64,000 nt of DNA from Xanthomonas rydalmerensis (GTDB lineage Bacteria > Pseudomonadota > Gammaproteobacteria > Xanthomonadales > Xanthomonadaceae), in NCBI RefSeq assembly GCF_033170385.1, contig NZ_CP126170.1, positions 520,001 to 584,000 of the forward strand. The letters run 5' to 3'. The notes beneath the pieces are model-generated. The model worked only from the letters and a program-made list of their open reading frames with translations, made no database searches and was not told the origin of the DNA. Positions 11,750 to 21,248 of the stretch are shown piece by piece. A program made the translations under genes and the position numbers. How positions within the stretch are numbered: the stretch's first letter is position 1; every line of letters starts with the position of its first letter.

Positions 11750-12070
11750 TCAGCGGGGTTTGCCGGGCATCGGGAACGGCGTGACCACCTTCTCACCGGT
11801 GGCCGCATCGCGGATCGTCGATTGGCCCTTCTTCTCCACTTCCTCGATGCGCACGATGCTCTGCATCGGCAGGTGCAGCGTCTTGGTGTCGCCGAACTCC
11901 TCGCGCAGGCGCTCCTCGGTGGGATCGATCACCAGCCCGTCGTGCACGTCGAACACCAGCGTGCCGATCTCGGTGAAGCCCCACAGGTGACTGCTGCCGA
12001 CGTGCTGGCAGTACAGCTCGTAGACCTTGCCGTGGTTGAGGAAGGTCACTTTGTACAGGTGCTTGAACAT
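11750..12070 (-). CDS. DUF1820 family protein
   Basis: The 106-aa protein starts MFKHLYKVTFLNHGKVYELY and fits the conserved, uncharacterised DUF1820 family found in gammaproteobacteria. It is small, soluble and mildly charged, with no signal peptide or membrane segment. It lies 35 bases after the rhomboid gene and 5 bases before the hydroxyacid dehydrogenase, which indicates co-transcription. The open frame continues upstream into the rhomboid gene in another phase; ATG 12070 is the first start that leaves the family's normal length. No function is known. Confidence 0.9.
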   Translation of the reverse strand: MFKHLYKVTFLNHGKVYELYCQHVGSSHLWGFTEIGTLVFDVHDGLVIDPTEERLREEFGDTKTLHLPMQSIVRIEEVEKKGQSTIRDAATGEKVVTPFPMPGKPR

Positions 12071-12105
12071 GCGCGCAGTATAAGGCGGCCGTCGCCGCAC
12101 GCGGC

Positions 12106-12798
12106 TCAGAAGCCCTTGCGCTTGCGCAGCCGTCGCGCGATCGCCGCGCGCACGTACAGCCCGTAGACCATGCCGAAGGCGAAGCCGGCCAGGTGCGCCG
12201 ACCACGCCACCATGCCGAACGCCGGGCCGATGTAGGCGAATACCACCTGCAGCGCCGCCCAGGTGCCGATCAGCAGTGAGGCCGGGGCGCGCACGAATTC
12301 CAGGAACAGCCCCAGCGGCAGCACCACGCCGAGCTTGGCCCGCGGGAACAGCGCTAGATACGTGCCGATCAGCGCCGAGACCGCGCCGCTGGCGCCGATG
12401 ATGACCCGGTCCGGGGTACCAACCGCGAACACCGCGGCCAGGTTGGAGATCGCCCCGCCGCCCAGGAACAGCAGCAGGAACCGCCACGGCCCCAGCACGC
12501 GCTCGGCGGGCAGACCGAAAATCAGCAGGAACACCAGGTTGCCGAGCAGGTGCGACCAATCGGCGTGCAGGAACAGCGCGGTGAACAGGCGCAGCACGCT
12601 GCCGTCCTGCACCGTCGCCAGCCAGTCGCGCGGGCTGCCGACCCCGGCCGAGAGCGCCCCCCAGTCCAGCCACAGGGTCGCGCGCGCCTCGTCGGGGCGG
12701 CTGATCGACCACAGGAACGCCAGCCACATCGCCGCGAACAACAGCGGGGTGGCCCAGCGCAGCGTGGTGCGTTCGCGGGAAGGGATGGAGACGAACAT
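12106..12798 (-). CDS. Rhomboid family intramembrane serine protease
   Basis: The product (230 aa) has about six hydrophobic helices and the rhomboid catalytic dyad: Ser137 in GASGAVSA and His202 in AHLAGFAFG. The HxxxN-like segment in LFLHADWSHLLGNLVFL precedes them as usual. It cleaves transmembrane proteins within the inner membrane; substrates are unknown. The start is uncertain: ATG 12798 (MFVSIPSRERTT) lies close before the first helix, but the frame is open to 12879 and no clear ribosome binding site decides. It heads the operon with DUF1820 and the hydroxyacid dehydrogenase. Confidence 0.9.
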   Translation of the reverse strand: MFVSIPSRERTTLRWATPLLFAAMWLAFLWSISRPDEARATLWLDWGALSAGVGSPRDWLATVQDGSVLRLFTALFLHADWSHLLGNLVFLLIFGLPAERVLGPWRFLLLFLGGGAISNLAAVFAVGTPDRVIIGASGAVSALIGTYLALFPRAKLGVVLPLGLFLEFVRAPASLLIGTWAALQVVFAYIGPAFGMVAWSAHLAGFAFGMVYGLYVRAAIARRLRKRKGF

Positions 12799-12903
12799 GC
12801 GAGAGAAAGAGGGGACCGGAAACCGCCAGGGACGCCACGATAACGGCTTCATCCGGCTGAACGCACGCCCACTCCACACGAAGCTGAACGCATCATGTCG
12901 TTA

Positions 12904-12931
12904 TTGTTTAGTTAACGGTGCGGGGTATACT
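12904..12931 (+). promoter_or_regulatory. Probable sigma-70 promoter of the FadL-type gene
   Basis: TTGTTT and TATACT are separated by 16 bases in an AT-richer patch between the divergent rhomboid and porin genes. This leaves an untranslated leader of roughly 105 bases before ATG 13046. Confidence 0.6.
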
Positions 12932-13045
12932 CGCATACGGCGTCGTATGTCGGGAGGGGACTCCGGCGCGCATTCCTGGGCCTGCTCGGCCCGGGCCTGC
13001 GCAGGCGCGAACACAGACAATTCGTCTTCCGGAGAAAAACTAGCC

Positions 13046-14386
13046 ATGCAAAACGCAACCCAGTTCGTCCGTTTCACCGCTCTGGCCGTCGGCATCGTCG
13101 GCGCGCTGGCCATGGGCCAGGCGCACGGCGCCGCGTTCCAGCTCAAGGAGAACAGCGCCAAGGGTCTGGGCCGCGCCTTTGCCGGCTCCGGCAGCGCCCC
13201 GGGCGATGCCTCGATCATCGCCGTGAACCCGGCCGGCATGCGCCAGCTCGACGGCAAGGTGTTCCAGGCCGACGTCAGCGCCATCCAGTTCTCGGCCAAG
13301 TACCAGGGCGACGGCGGCACCTATGCCAACGGCGCGCCGATCTCCGGCGGCCGTGGCGGCGACGCCGGCATGATCGCGCCGGTTCCGGCCGTGTACTTCC
13401 ACATGCCGTTCGGCGAAAACAACAACATGCACTTCGGCACCTCGCTGACCGTGCCGTTCGGCTTCAAGACCGAATACGACCGCGACTGGGTCGGCCGCTA
13501 CAACGGCGTGAAGACCGAGCTGCAGGCGATCGATCTGAACTTCGCCTTCTCCTACGACGTCAACCCGTACGTGTCGTTCGGCGCGTCCGTGTTCGCCGAG
13601 CGCCTGGACATCGACCTGAGCAATGCCATCGACTTCGGCACCCTGCTGGCCGCGCGCCGCGTGCCGGGCTTCGCGCCGGGCAGCGCCGATGGTTTCTCGC
13701 GCATCAAGGGCGACAACACCGAGGTCGGCTTCACCCTGGGCGGCCTGTTCAGCGTCGACGAGCACACCCACATCGGCTTCAGCTACCGCTCGCAGGTCGA
13801 GCACAAGATCACCGATGGCGATGCCAACTTCACCGTGCCGGGCAATGCCGCCACCGTGCTGGCCTTCGCCGCGCCGGGTACCTTCGTCGACACCAAGGGC
13901 CGTGCCACGGTCAAGCTGCCGGCCAGCGCCACCGCCAGCTTCACCCACGACATCAACGAGCAGTGGACGGTGATGGCCGACGTCACCCGCACCGCCTGGA
14001 GCAAGTTCGACAAGGTCACCGTCGACTTCGCCTCCAACCAGCCGGATAGCGTGCTGGACTTCTCGTACCGCGACACGACCTTCGTCTCGCTGGGTGCCGA
14101 CTACCGCATGAGCGATACGCTGACCCTGCGTGGCGGTGTGGCCTACGACCAGACCCCGACCACCGACCAGCACCGCGACGTGCGCGTGCCGGACGCGAGC
14201 CGCAAGTGGGTCTCGCTGGGTCTGACCTGGAAGCCGTCCCAGCAGGCCGAGTACAGCTTCGGCTACACCCACCTGTTCACCAGCGACCCGAGCATCGCCA
14301 CCACCAGCGCCACCGGCAACACCCTGGTCGGCGACTACGACGTGAGCGGCAACGTGCTGGCGGCCTCGGTCAACTACAAGTTCTGA
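13046..14386 (+). CDS. OmpP1/FadL family outer membrane transporter
   Basis: The 446-aa protein has a signal peptide ending AHG and the N-terminal FadL signature: AAFQLKENSAKGLGRAFAG is the plug/hatch start, with NPAGMRQL shortly after. Alternating beta-strand patterns follow to a C-terminal Phe (SVNYKF), the outer membrane barrel insertion signal. Members move long-chain fatty acids or other hydrophobic compounds across the outer membrane. GGAG twelve bases upstream supports ATG 13046. The gene has its own promoter and terminator, so it is monocistronic and convergent with putA. The substrate is inferred from the family only. Confidence 0.94.
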   Translation: MQNATQFVRFTALAVGIVGALAMGQAHGAAFQLKENSAKGLGRAFAGSGSAPGDASIIAVNPAGMRQLDGKVFQADVSAIQFSAKYQGDGGTYANGAPISGGRGGDAGMIAPVPAVYFHMPFGENNNMHFGTSLTVPFGFKTEYDRDWVGRYNGVKTELQAIDLNFAFSYDVNPYVSFGASVFAERLDIDLSNAIDFGTLLAARRVPGFAPGSADGFSRIKGDNTEVGFTLGGLFSVDEHTHIGFSYRSQVEHKITDGDANFTVPGNAATVLAFAAPGTFVDTKGRATVKLPASATASFTHDINEQWTVMADVTRTAWSKFDKVTVDFASNQPDSVLDFSYRDTTFVSLGADYRMSDTLTLRGGVAYDQTPTTDQHRDVRVPDASRKWVSLGLTWKPSQQAEYSFGYTHLFTSDPSIATTSATGNTLVGDYDVSGNVLAASVNYKF

Positions 14387-14409
14387 TCGCAGACGCCTCG
14401 CAGTGCACG

Positions 14410-14440
14410 AAAAAGCCCCGCTTCGGCGGGGCTTTTTTTA
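14410..14440 (+). terminator. Rho-independent terminator of the FadL-type gene
   Basis: The stem AAAAGCCCCGC / GCGGGGCTTTT with a TTCG tetraloop is followed by more T. The flanking A-run could also let it terminate putA transcription arriving from the opposite strand. Confidence 0.92.
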
Positions 14441-14528
14441 TGCCTGTCCGCGGCGGGCGATGCGCGCGGCGGCAGGCTGCGCTCGGCGCAGGTTCCGGGC
14501 GGAACGCTGCGCCGAGGGCTGGGGCGAC

Positions 14529-17500
14529 TCAGTCGCCCAGCGTCAGCAACGAGGCGTTGCCGCCGGCCGCGGTGGTGTTGACCGTCACCACCTTCTCGGT
14601 GGCGAAGCGCAGCAGGTAGTGCGGGCCGCCGGCCTTGGGGCCGGTGCCGGACAGGCCCTGGCCGCCGAACGGCTGCACGCCGACCACCGCGCCGATCTGG
14701 TTGCGGTTGACGTAGACGTTGCCCACCGCCACGCGCGAGGCGATGCGCTCGATGGTCTCGTCGATGCGCGAATGCACGCCCAGGGTCAGGCCGTAGCCGG
14801 TGGCGTTGATCTGGTCGATCACCGCATCGAGCTGGTCGGCCTTCCAGCGGATCACGTGCAGCACCGGCCCGAAGATCTCGCGCTGCAACTGCGCCAGCGA
14901 CTGCAGTTCGTAGGCACGCGGGGCGAAGAAGCTGCCGTGCGCAGTGGCCTCGTCGGTGGCGGCCACGGCGATCGGGCGCGCCTCGCGGTCCATGCGCGCG
15001 GCGTGATCGGTGAGGATCTGCAGCGCATCGGCGTCGATCACCGGGCCGACGTCGGTGGACAGCAGGCCGGGGTCGCCGACCTTCAGTTCGGCCATGGCGC
15101 CGGCCAGCATGGTCATCACCTTGTCGGCGATGTCGTCCTGCACGAACAGCACGCGCGCGGCCGAGCAGCGCTGGCCGGCGGAGATGAAGGCGCTGGAGAT
15201 CGCGTCCTTGACCACCGCTTCCGGCAGCGACGAGGAGTCGGCGATGAAGGCGTTCTGGCCGCCGGTCTCGGCGATCAGCACGCCGATGGCGGCATCGCGC
15301 GCGGCCAGCGCGCGGTTGATCGCGCGGGCGGTGTCGGTGGAGCCGGTGAAGGCGACGCCGGCCACGCGCGGATCGCGGGTCAGCGCGGCACCGACGGTGG
15401 CGCCGTCGCCGGGCAGGAACTGCACCACCGCCTCCGGCACGCCGGCTTCGTGCAGAAGCTTCACTGCGGCATGGCCGACCAGGTTGGTCTGCTCGGCCGG
15501 CTTGGCGATGACGCTGTTGCCGGCGGCCAACGCCGCGGCGACCTGGCCGAGGAAGATGGCGAGCGGGAAATTCCACGGGCTGATGCACACGAACACGCCG
15601 CGGCCGTGCAGCTGCAGTTCGTTGGACTCGCCGGTGGGCCCGGGCAGGCGCTCGGGCGCGCCGAACTGCGCGCGCGCCTGGCCGGCGTAGTAGCGCAGGA
15701 AGTCCACCGCCTCGCGCACTTCGGCGACGCCGTCGGGCAGGGTCTTGCCGGCTTCCTTGACGCACAGCGCCATGAACTCGGGCATGCGCGCTTCCAGCAG
15801 GTCGGCGGCGTGTTCGAGGATGGTGGCGCGGCTGGCGGCCGGCGTGCGGTTCCAGGCCGGGTAGGCGGCCGCGGCATTGCTCAGCGCCTTCTCCACGGTG
15901 GCGGCATCGGCCGGCTTCCAGTGGCCGACGACCTGGCGATGGTCGGCCGGGTTGGCGACCGGGAGGGCATCGCCGGCGATCACCGCGCCGGGCACCAACG
16001 GCGCGGCATGCCAGGGCTTGAGCGCGGTGTTGAGCTGGTCGGCCAGCGCGCGCAGATCGTTGTCGTTGGCGAGGTTGGCGCCCATGGAGTTCTTCCTGTT
16101 GTGGTTCTGGCTGCGCAGCAGATCGACCGGCAGCGGAATCTTCGGATGCGGGATGGAAGCGAACGCGGACACGGCCTCGACCGGATCGCGGATCAGGTCT
16201 TCGATGGCCACGTCTTCGTCGGTGATGCGGTTGACGAAGCTGGAGTTGGCGCCGTTCTCCAGCAGGCGCCGCACCAGGTAGGGCAGCAGGTCCTCGTGCG
16301 AACCCACCGGCGCGTACACGCGGCAGGGCACGCCGAGGCGGTCGGCGGGGATCACCTCGGCGTAGAGGTCGTCGCCCATGCCGTGCAGCTTCTGGTGCTC
16401 GTAGTCGCGGCCGCCGGCGATGGCGCGCACCGCGGCGATGGTCTGCGCGTTGTGGGTGGCGAACATCGGATACAGCGCATCGCTGTGCGCGAACAGGCGC
16501 TTGGCGCAGGCCAGGTAGGACACATCGGTGTTCTGCTTGCGGGTGAATACCGGATAGCCCGGGTGGCCCTCGACCTGCGCGCGCTTGATCTCCGCGTCCC
16601 AGTAGGCGCCCTTGACCAGGCGCACCGGGATGCGGCGGCCGACGCGGCGTGCCAGGTCGGCGAGGAAGTCGATCGTGTACGGGGTGCGCTTCTGGTACGC
16701 CTGCACCGCCAGGCCGTAGCCCTCCCAACCGTCCAGCGAGGGATCGGAGAAGGTGGCCTCGATGATGTCCAGCGACAGCTCCAGGCGGTCGGCTTCCTCG
16801 GCATCGACCGTGTAGCCGATGCCGTAGGACTTGGCCAGTTGCGCCAGTTCCAGCACGCCGGGCACCAGCTCGGCCATCACCCGTGCGCGTTTGGCATGCT
16901 CGTAGCGCGGGTACAGCGCCGAGAGCTTGATCGAGATGCTGGGCGCGGCGAACACCGCGTCCTTGCCGCCGCCCTGCTGGCGCTGCGCCGCGAAATGCCT
17001 GCCGATGGCGTGGATCGCCTGGCGGTAGGCATCGAGATAGCGCTGCGCGTCCTTCATGGTCAGCGCGCCTTCGCCGAGCATGTCGAACGAATAGCGGTAG
17101 TTGGCGTTGTCGCCCTTCTTCGAGCGGGTCAGCGCCTCGCCGATGGTGCGGCCCATCACGAACTGGTGGCCCATGATCTTCATCGCCTGGCGCACCGCCA
17201 GGCGGATCACCGGTTCGCCGACGCGGCCGATCAGGCGCTTGAACGCGCCGGACACGTCGGCGCGGGTGAGGTCGTTGATCTGCACCAGCTTGCCGGTGAG
17301 CATCAGGCCCCAGGTCGACGCATTGACCAGGATCGAGTCGCTCTCGCCCATGTGCTTCTTCCAGTCCGCATCGCCGAGCTTGTCGCGGATCAGCTTGTCG
17401 GCGGTGTCCTGGTCGGGGATGCGCAGCAGCGCTTCGGCCACGCACATCAGCAGCACGCCTTCCTCGCTGCCGAGGTCGTACTGGCGCATGAAGGCCTCGA

Positions 17501-17759
17501 TCGCGCCCTGGTCCTGGGCGCGGGCGCGCACGCGGGTGACCAGGTCGGCGGCCAGCGCCTGCACCTTGGCCTGGTCGGCCGCGGGCAGGCGCGCCTGCTC
17601 GAGCAGTTCGCGTACGTGTTCGGCTTCGTCCTTGAGCCAGGCGGCGGTGATCGCCGCGCGCAGGGCCTGCGGCGCGGGCGGGAGTTCGGGGGACAGCAAG
17701 GGCGAAGGAGACGCGGACGGCATCGCCGGAACAGAGCCGGCGCCAGGCAGAGCGTTCAT
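14529..17759 (-). CDS. putA: Bifunctional proline dehydrogenase / glutamate-semialdehyde dehydrogenase PutA
   Basis: The 1076-aa enzyme oxidises L-proline to glutamate in two linked steps at the membrane face. The proline dehydrogenase half (about residues 60-490) contains the FAD-barrel signatures, including LVKGAYWDAEIKRAQ and LYPMFATHN. The aldehyde dehydrogenase half (about 550-1050) has Glu831 in AETGGQN and the catalytic Cys865 in GQRCSAA, 34 residues apart as usual for the family. The ribbon-helix-helix repressor domain of the 1320-aa enteric PutA is absent, so it cannot autoregulate by DNA binding in that way. ATG 17759 is taken as start without a strong ribosome binding site. Ends 140 bases from the convergent FadL-type gene. 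Confidence 0.96.
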   Translation of the reverse strand: MNALPGAGSVPAMPSASPSPLLSPELPPAPQALRAAITAAWLKDEAEHVRELLEQARLPAADQAKVQALAADLVTRVRARAQDQGAIEAFMRQYDLGSEEGVLLMCVAEALLRIPDQDTADKLIRDKLGDADWKKHMGESDSILVNASTWGLMLTGKLVQINDLTRADVSGAFKRLIGRVGEPVIRLAVRQAMKIMGHQFVMGRTIGEALTRSKKGDNANYRYSFDMLGEGALTMKDAQRYLDAYRQAIHAIGRHFAAQRQQGGGKDAVFAAPSISIKLSALYPRYEHAKRARVMAELVPGVLELAQLAKSYGIGYTVDAEEADRLELSLDIIEATFSDPSLDGWEGYGLAVQAYQKRTPYTIDFLADLARRVGRRIPVRLVKGAYWDAEIKRAQVEGHPGYPVFTRKQNTDVSYLACAKRLFAHSDALYPMFATHNAQTIAAVRAIAGGRDYEHQKLHGMGDDLYAEVIPADRLGVPCRVYAPVGSHEDLLPYLVRRLLENGANSSFVNRITDEDVAIEDLIRDPVEAVSAFASIPHPKIPLPVDLLRSQNHNRKNSMGANLANDNDLRALADQLNTALKPWHAAPLVPGAVIAGDALPVANPADHRQVVGHWKPADAATVEKALSNAAAAYPAWNRTPAASRATILEHAADLLEARMPEFMALCVKEAGKTLPDGVAEVREAVDFLRYYAGQARAQFGAPERLPGPTGESNELQLHGRGVFVCISPWNFPLAIFLGQVAAALAAGNSVIAKPAEQTNLVGHAAVKLLHEAGVPEAVVQFLPGDGATVGAALTRDPRVAGVAFTGSTDTARAINRALAARDAAIGVLIAETGGQNAFIADSSSLPEAVVKDAISSAFISAGQRCSAARVLFVQDDIADKVMTMLAGAMAELKVGDPGLLSTDVGPVIDADALQILTDHAARMDREARPIAVAATDEATAHGSFFAPRAYELQSLAQLQREIFGPVLHVIRWKADQLDAVIDQINATGYGLTLGVHSRIDETIERIASRVAVGNVYVNRNQIGAVVGVQPFGGQGLSGTGPKAGGPHYLLRFATEKVVTVNTTAAGGNASLLTLGD

Positions 17760-17985
17760 GCGGGAAAGGCCAGGGACAGAGCCCGCTATTTTATGTCAGC
17801 GCCTGCACGCGCAGGGCGTCGCCGGCATCGTCGCGACACGGTCGATGGCGCCGAGGCTGAACGCGAATCTGGTTGCGCTGCAGCATTTTTTGTGGTGAAC
17901 GCGCGCTTGCCGCCGCGCAGGCCGGGGGCTACCATCCAGGCGTGCTCGCGGCTCGGGCGTGAGCGGTTCGGAAGCGCGGTTCGAC

Positions 17986-18462
17986 ATGATCGAAATGTTT
18001 CCGTTTTCTCCGGAGGGGTCGGGTACGCAGCTGCGGCTGCGACCGCCGCGGGCGTTGAACGCCCGGCAATTCGTTCTGTTGTTCCTCGCACTGGCCGGGG
18101 CGATGTGGGCCGTGGCTGGGCTGGGGTGGCTCGCGGGCAATGTGTTCGCGCCTGCGTTCGCTCTGTTGCACAGCATCGTGGTGGCGCTCGCGCTGCATTG
18201 GTCGTGGCGCGGCGGCGAGCGCGAAGAGGATATCCGGGTGGGTCCGGCCTGCGTGGAAGTGACCCGTCCGAATGCAGGAACGCCAGCGTTCCGCGCCCAT
18301 CCGCATTGGGTGCGGTTGCGGATCGAAGGCGACGACAGGGTGGTGCTGGCATCCAGCGGCAAGCAGGTCCGGGTCGGCGAGTTCCTCGGCCCCGACGAAC
18401 GCCGGCAACTGGCGCAGACCCTGGAAGGCTTGCTCGCGGCCGTGACCGGCCGCAACCGATGA
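17986..18462 (+). CDS. DUF2244 membrane protein upstream of cytochrome oxidase
   Basis: The protein (158 aa from ATG 17986) has two adjacent hydrophobic helices (ARQFVLLFLALAGAMWAVAG and a second about 15 residues on) followed by a soluble beta-rich part. It matches the DUF2244 family, which is regularly found just upstream of coxB in Xanthomonadales and related bacteria. Alternative starts are GTG 17959 and ATG 17998; GGAAG upstream favours 17986. It begins the oxidase cluster, with coxB 20 bases downstream. A role in oxidase assembly is inferred from location only. Confidence 0.85.
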   Translation: MIEMFPFSPEGSGTQLRLRPPRALNARQFVLLFLALAGAMWAVAGLGWLAGNVFAPAFALLHSIVVALALHWSWRGGEREEDIRVGPACVEVTRPNAGTPAFRAHPHWVRLRIEGDDRVVLASSGKQVRVGEFLGPDERRQLAQTLEGLLAAVTGRNR

Positions 18463-18482
18463 CGCTCCAAGGGGTCTAGGCA

Positions 18483-19475
18483 ATGAAGCAACGCGGCGGG
18501 TGGGTGCAACAGGCGGTCAGGGGCGGGATGGCGTTGGCGGCGGCGATGGCCGCACCGCTGGCGTGGGCGCAATCGGCTGATCCCAAGCCGTGGCAGCTCA
18601 ACATGGGCAGGGGCGTCACCCAGAGCGCGCGCAATGCCTACGACGCGCACATGGTCGCGTTGTGGGTCTGCGTGGTCATCGGCGTGTTGGTGTTCGGCGC
18701 GATGGCCTATGCGATCTTCAAGTTCCGCAAGTCCAAGGGCGCGGTGCCGGCGCAGTTCAGCCACAACACCAAGGCCGAGATCGTGTGGACGGTGATCCCG
18801 GTGCTGATCCTGATCGTGATGGCCTGGCCGGCCACGGCCAAGCTGATCGCGATGTACGACACCCGCGATGCCGAGATGACGGTGAAGGTCACCGGCTACC
18901 AGTGGATGTGGCGCTACGAATACCTGGGCGAGAACGTCTCGTTCACCAGCCGCCTGGCGCGCAGTTCCGACCGGCTGCGGCAGAGCGGTGCGGTGCCGAC
19001 GGTCGAACACGACCCGCACTATCTGCTGAACGTGGACAACCGGCTGGTGCTGCCGGTAAACACCAAGGTGCGCTTCGTCATCACCGCCGACGACGTCATC
19101 CACGCCTGGTGGGTGCCGGCGCTGGGATGGAAGCAGGACGCCATCCCCGGAATCATCAACGAGGCCTGGACCAGCATCGACACCCCCGGGGTGTACCGCG
19201 GCCAGTGCGCCGAACTGTGCGGCAAGGACCACGGCTTCATGCCGATCGTGGTCGAGGCGGTGAGCAAGCAGGACTTCCAGAAGTGGCTGGCATCGCGCAA
19301 GCCGGCGCCCGCCGCCGCGCCCGCGCCGGCCACCCCGACGGCGGCCCCGGCTGCCGCGCCGGCCACCGCCGCACCCGCTGCGGCGCCCGCCGATGCCCAG
19401 GCGCCGGCGGCCCCGCCGCAGGCGCGGCTGTCGCGTCCTCGTTCCGACTCGCACCTGACCGTGCAAGCCGCCTGA
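18483..19475 (+). CDS. coxB: Cytochrome c oxidase subunit II
   Basis: The 330-aa subunit accepts electrons from cytochrome c through the CuA centre. It has an export signal ending AWAQ, two transmembrane helices (near residues 55-75 and 100-120) and a periplasmic cupredoxin domain. CuA ligands are visible: His in VIHAWWVP and the Cys-x3-Cys-x3-His-x2-Met set in GQCAELCGKDHGFM. No fused cytochrome c domain is present. The last 60 residues are an Ala/Pro low-complexity tail, which is unusual for the subunit. It is the first core gene of the oxidase operon; ctaD follows after 31 bases. Confidence 0.97.
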   Translation: MKQRGGWVQQAVRGGMALAAAMAAPLAWAQSADPKPWQLNMGRGVTQSARNAYDAHMVALWVCVVIGVLVFGAMAYAIFKFRKSKGAVPAQFSHNTKAEIVWTVIPVLILIVMAWPATAKLIAMYDTRDAEMTVKVTGYQWMWRYEYLGENVSFTSRLARSSDRLRQSGAVPTVEHDPHYLLNVDNRLVLPVNTKVRFVITADDVIHAWWVPALGWKQDAIPGIINEAWTSIDTPGVYRGQCAELCGKDHGFMPIVVEAVSKQDFQKWLASRKPAPAAAPAPATPTAAPAAAPATAAPAAAPADAQAPAAPPQARLSRPRSDSHLTVQAA

Positions 19476-19506
19476 TCTCCAGCATTCCTTTTCTGAGGTA
19501 GCCGCC

Positions 19507-21117
19507 ATGGCCCATTCGGCAGTCGATCACCACGACGAGCACGGGCATCAGCAGAGCTTCGTCGAGCGTTGGTTGTTCTCCACCAACCACAAGGACATCG
19601 GCACGCTGTACCTGCTCTTCAGCTTCACCATGTTCGTCATCGGTGCGGCGATGAGCGTGGTGATCCGCGCCGAACTGGCGCAGCCGGGCCTGCAGTTCGT
19701 CAAGCCCGAGTTCTTCAACCAGATGACCACCGTGCACGCGCTGGTGATGATCTTCGGCGGGGTGATGCCGGCCTTCGTCGGCCTGGCCAACTGGATGATC
19801 CCGCTGCAGATCGGCGCGCCGGACATGGCGCTGCCGCGCATGAACAACTGGTCGTTCTGGCTGCTGCCGGTGGCCTTCACCCTGCTGCTGCTGACCCTGT
19901 TCCTGCCCGGCGGCGCACCGGCGGGCGGCTGGACCATGTATCCGCCGTTGATGCTGCAGGGCGGCTACAACGTGGCCTTCTCGGTGTTCGCCATCCACGT
20001 CGCCGGCATCAGCTCGATCATGGGCGCGATCAACATCATCGCCACCGTGCTCAACATGCGCGCGCCGGGCATCGACCTGCTGAAGATGCCGATCTTCTGC
20101 TGGGCCTGGCTGATCACCGCGTTCCTGCTGATCGCAGTGATGCCGGTGCTGGCCGGTGCGGTGACCATGCTGCTCACCGACAAGTTCTTCGGCACCTCGT
20201 TCTTCAACGCCGCCGGCGGCGGCGACCCGGTGATGTATCAGCACATCTTCTGGTTCTTCGGGCACCCCGAGGTCTACATCATGATCCTGCCGGCGTTCGG
20301 CGTGATCAGCGAAATCATCCCGACCTTCAGCCGCAAGCCGCTGTTCGGCTACCAGGCGATGGTCTATGCGATCGCCGCGATCGCGTTCCTGAGCTTCATC
20401 GTCTGGGCGCACCACATGTTCACCGTGGGCATGCCGCTGGGCGGCGAGATCTACTTCATGTTCGCCACCATGCTCATCTCCATCCCCACCGGGGTGAAGG
20501 TGTTCAACTGGGTCAGCACCATGTGGCAGGGCTCGATGACCTTCGAGTCGCCGATGCTGTGGTCCATCGCCTTCGTCATCCTGTTCACCATCGGCGGTTT
20601 CTCCGGGCTGATGCTGGCGATCGTGCCGGCCGACTTCCAGTACCACGACACCTACTTCGTGGTCGCGCACTTCCACTACGTGCTGGTCACCGGCGCGGTG
20701 TTCGCGCTGATCGCGGCGGTGTACTACTGGTGGCCGAAGTGGACCGGGCGCATGTACAACGAGGCCTGGGCCAAGTTCCATTTCTGGTGGACGATGGTGT
20801 TCGTCAACCTGCTGTTCTTCCCGCAGCACTTCCTCGGCCTGGCCGGCATGCCGCGGCGCATCCCCGACTACAACGTGGTGTTCGCCGACTGGAACCTGGT
20901 CAGCTCGATCGGTGCGTTCGGCATGTTCGTCACCCCGTTCCTGATGGCCGGCATCCTGCTGGCATCGCTGCGCAGCGGCGCACGCGCCGAAGCGCGCTCC
21001 TGGGAAGGTGCGCGCGGCCTGGAGTGGACGGTGCCGTCGCCGGCGCCGGCGCACACCTTCACCCTGCCGCCGGTGCTCAAGCCCGGCGACCTGGCCCACG
21101 ACGACATCAGCCACTGA
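19507..21117 (+). CDS. ctaD: Cytochrome c oxidase subunit I (aa3 type)
   Basis: The 536-aa catalytic subunit has twelve hydrophobic helices and the haem-copper ligands: an early His in [12 protein letters not shown], the HPEVY motif of the His-Tyr crosslink with its D-channel Glu, the WAHHMF CuB histidines and the VAHFHYV haem a/a3 histidines. GHPEVY places it in the A1 group of proton-pumping oxidases. GAGGTAG upstream supports ATG 19507. The TGA stop shares one base with the ATG of the next small gene (TGATG), so translation is likely coupled. Confidence 0.98.
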   Translation: MAHSAVDHHDEHGHQQSFVERWLFSTNHKDIGTLYLLFSFTMFVIGAAMSVVIRAELAQPGLQFVKPEFFNQMTTVHALVMIFGGVMPAFVGLANWMIPLQIGAPDMALPRMNNWSFWLLPVAFTLLLLTLFLPGGAPAGGWTMYPPLMLQGGYNVAFSVFAIHVAGISSIMGAINIIATVLNMRAPGIDLLKMPIFCWAWLITAFLLIAVMPVLAGAVTMLLTDKFFGTSFFNAAGGGDPVMYQHIFWFFGHPEVYIMILPAFGVISEIIPTFSRKPLFGYQAMVYAIAAIAFLSFIVWAHHMFTVGMPLGGEIYFMFATMLISIPTGVKVFNWVSTMWQGSMTFESPMLWSIAFVILFTIGGFSGLMLAIVPADFQYHDTYFVVAHFHYVLVTGAVFALIAAVYYWWPKWTGRMYNEAWAKFHFWWTMVFVNLLFFPQHFLGLAGMPRRIPDYNVVFADWNLVSSIGAFGMFVTPFLMAGILLASLRSGARAEARSWEGARGLEWTVPSPAPAHTFTLPPVLKPGDLAHDDISH

Positions 21118-21248
21118 TGACCGCGCAACCGCCGCTCGACGACCTGGTCCTGCGCCGCAAGCGTGCGGCGCGCACCGCGCTGGTGGTCGGCGTGGTGGCG
21201 CTGGCGATCTACGTCGGCTTCATCCTCTCGGGGGTGCTGGGACGATGA
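21117..21248 (+). CDS. 43-aa single-pass membrane protein in the oxidase operon
   Basis: This short gene is squeezed between ctaD and ctaG, overlapping the first by one base and the second by four (ATGA). The product begins [20 protein letters not shown] and has one membrane helix ([20 protein letters not shown]) with a positive N-terminal flank, so the N-terminus is probably cytoplasmic. Small proteins at this position are known in proteobacterial cox operons and are annotated as oxidase small assembly proteins. The tight overlaps make expression with ctaD/ctaG very likely; its exact role is unknown. Confidence 0.85.
   Translation: MTAQPPLDDLVLRRKRAARTALVVGVVALAIYVGFILSGVLGR

Noticed and set aside
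14403..18479. A 1358-residue open frame on the plus strand opposite putA
   Set aside because: It is the antisense shadow of a recognised enzyme in GC-rich DNA, with His/Gln/Arg-rich translation and no start signal or domain.
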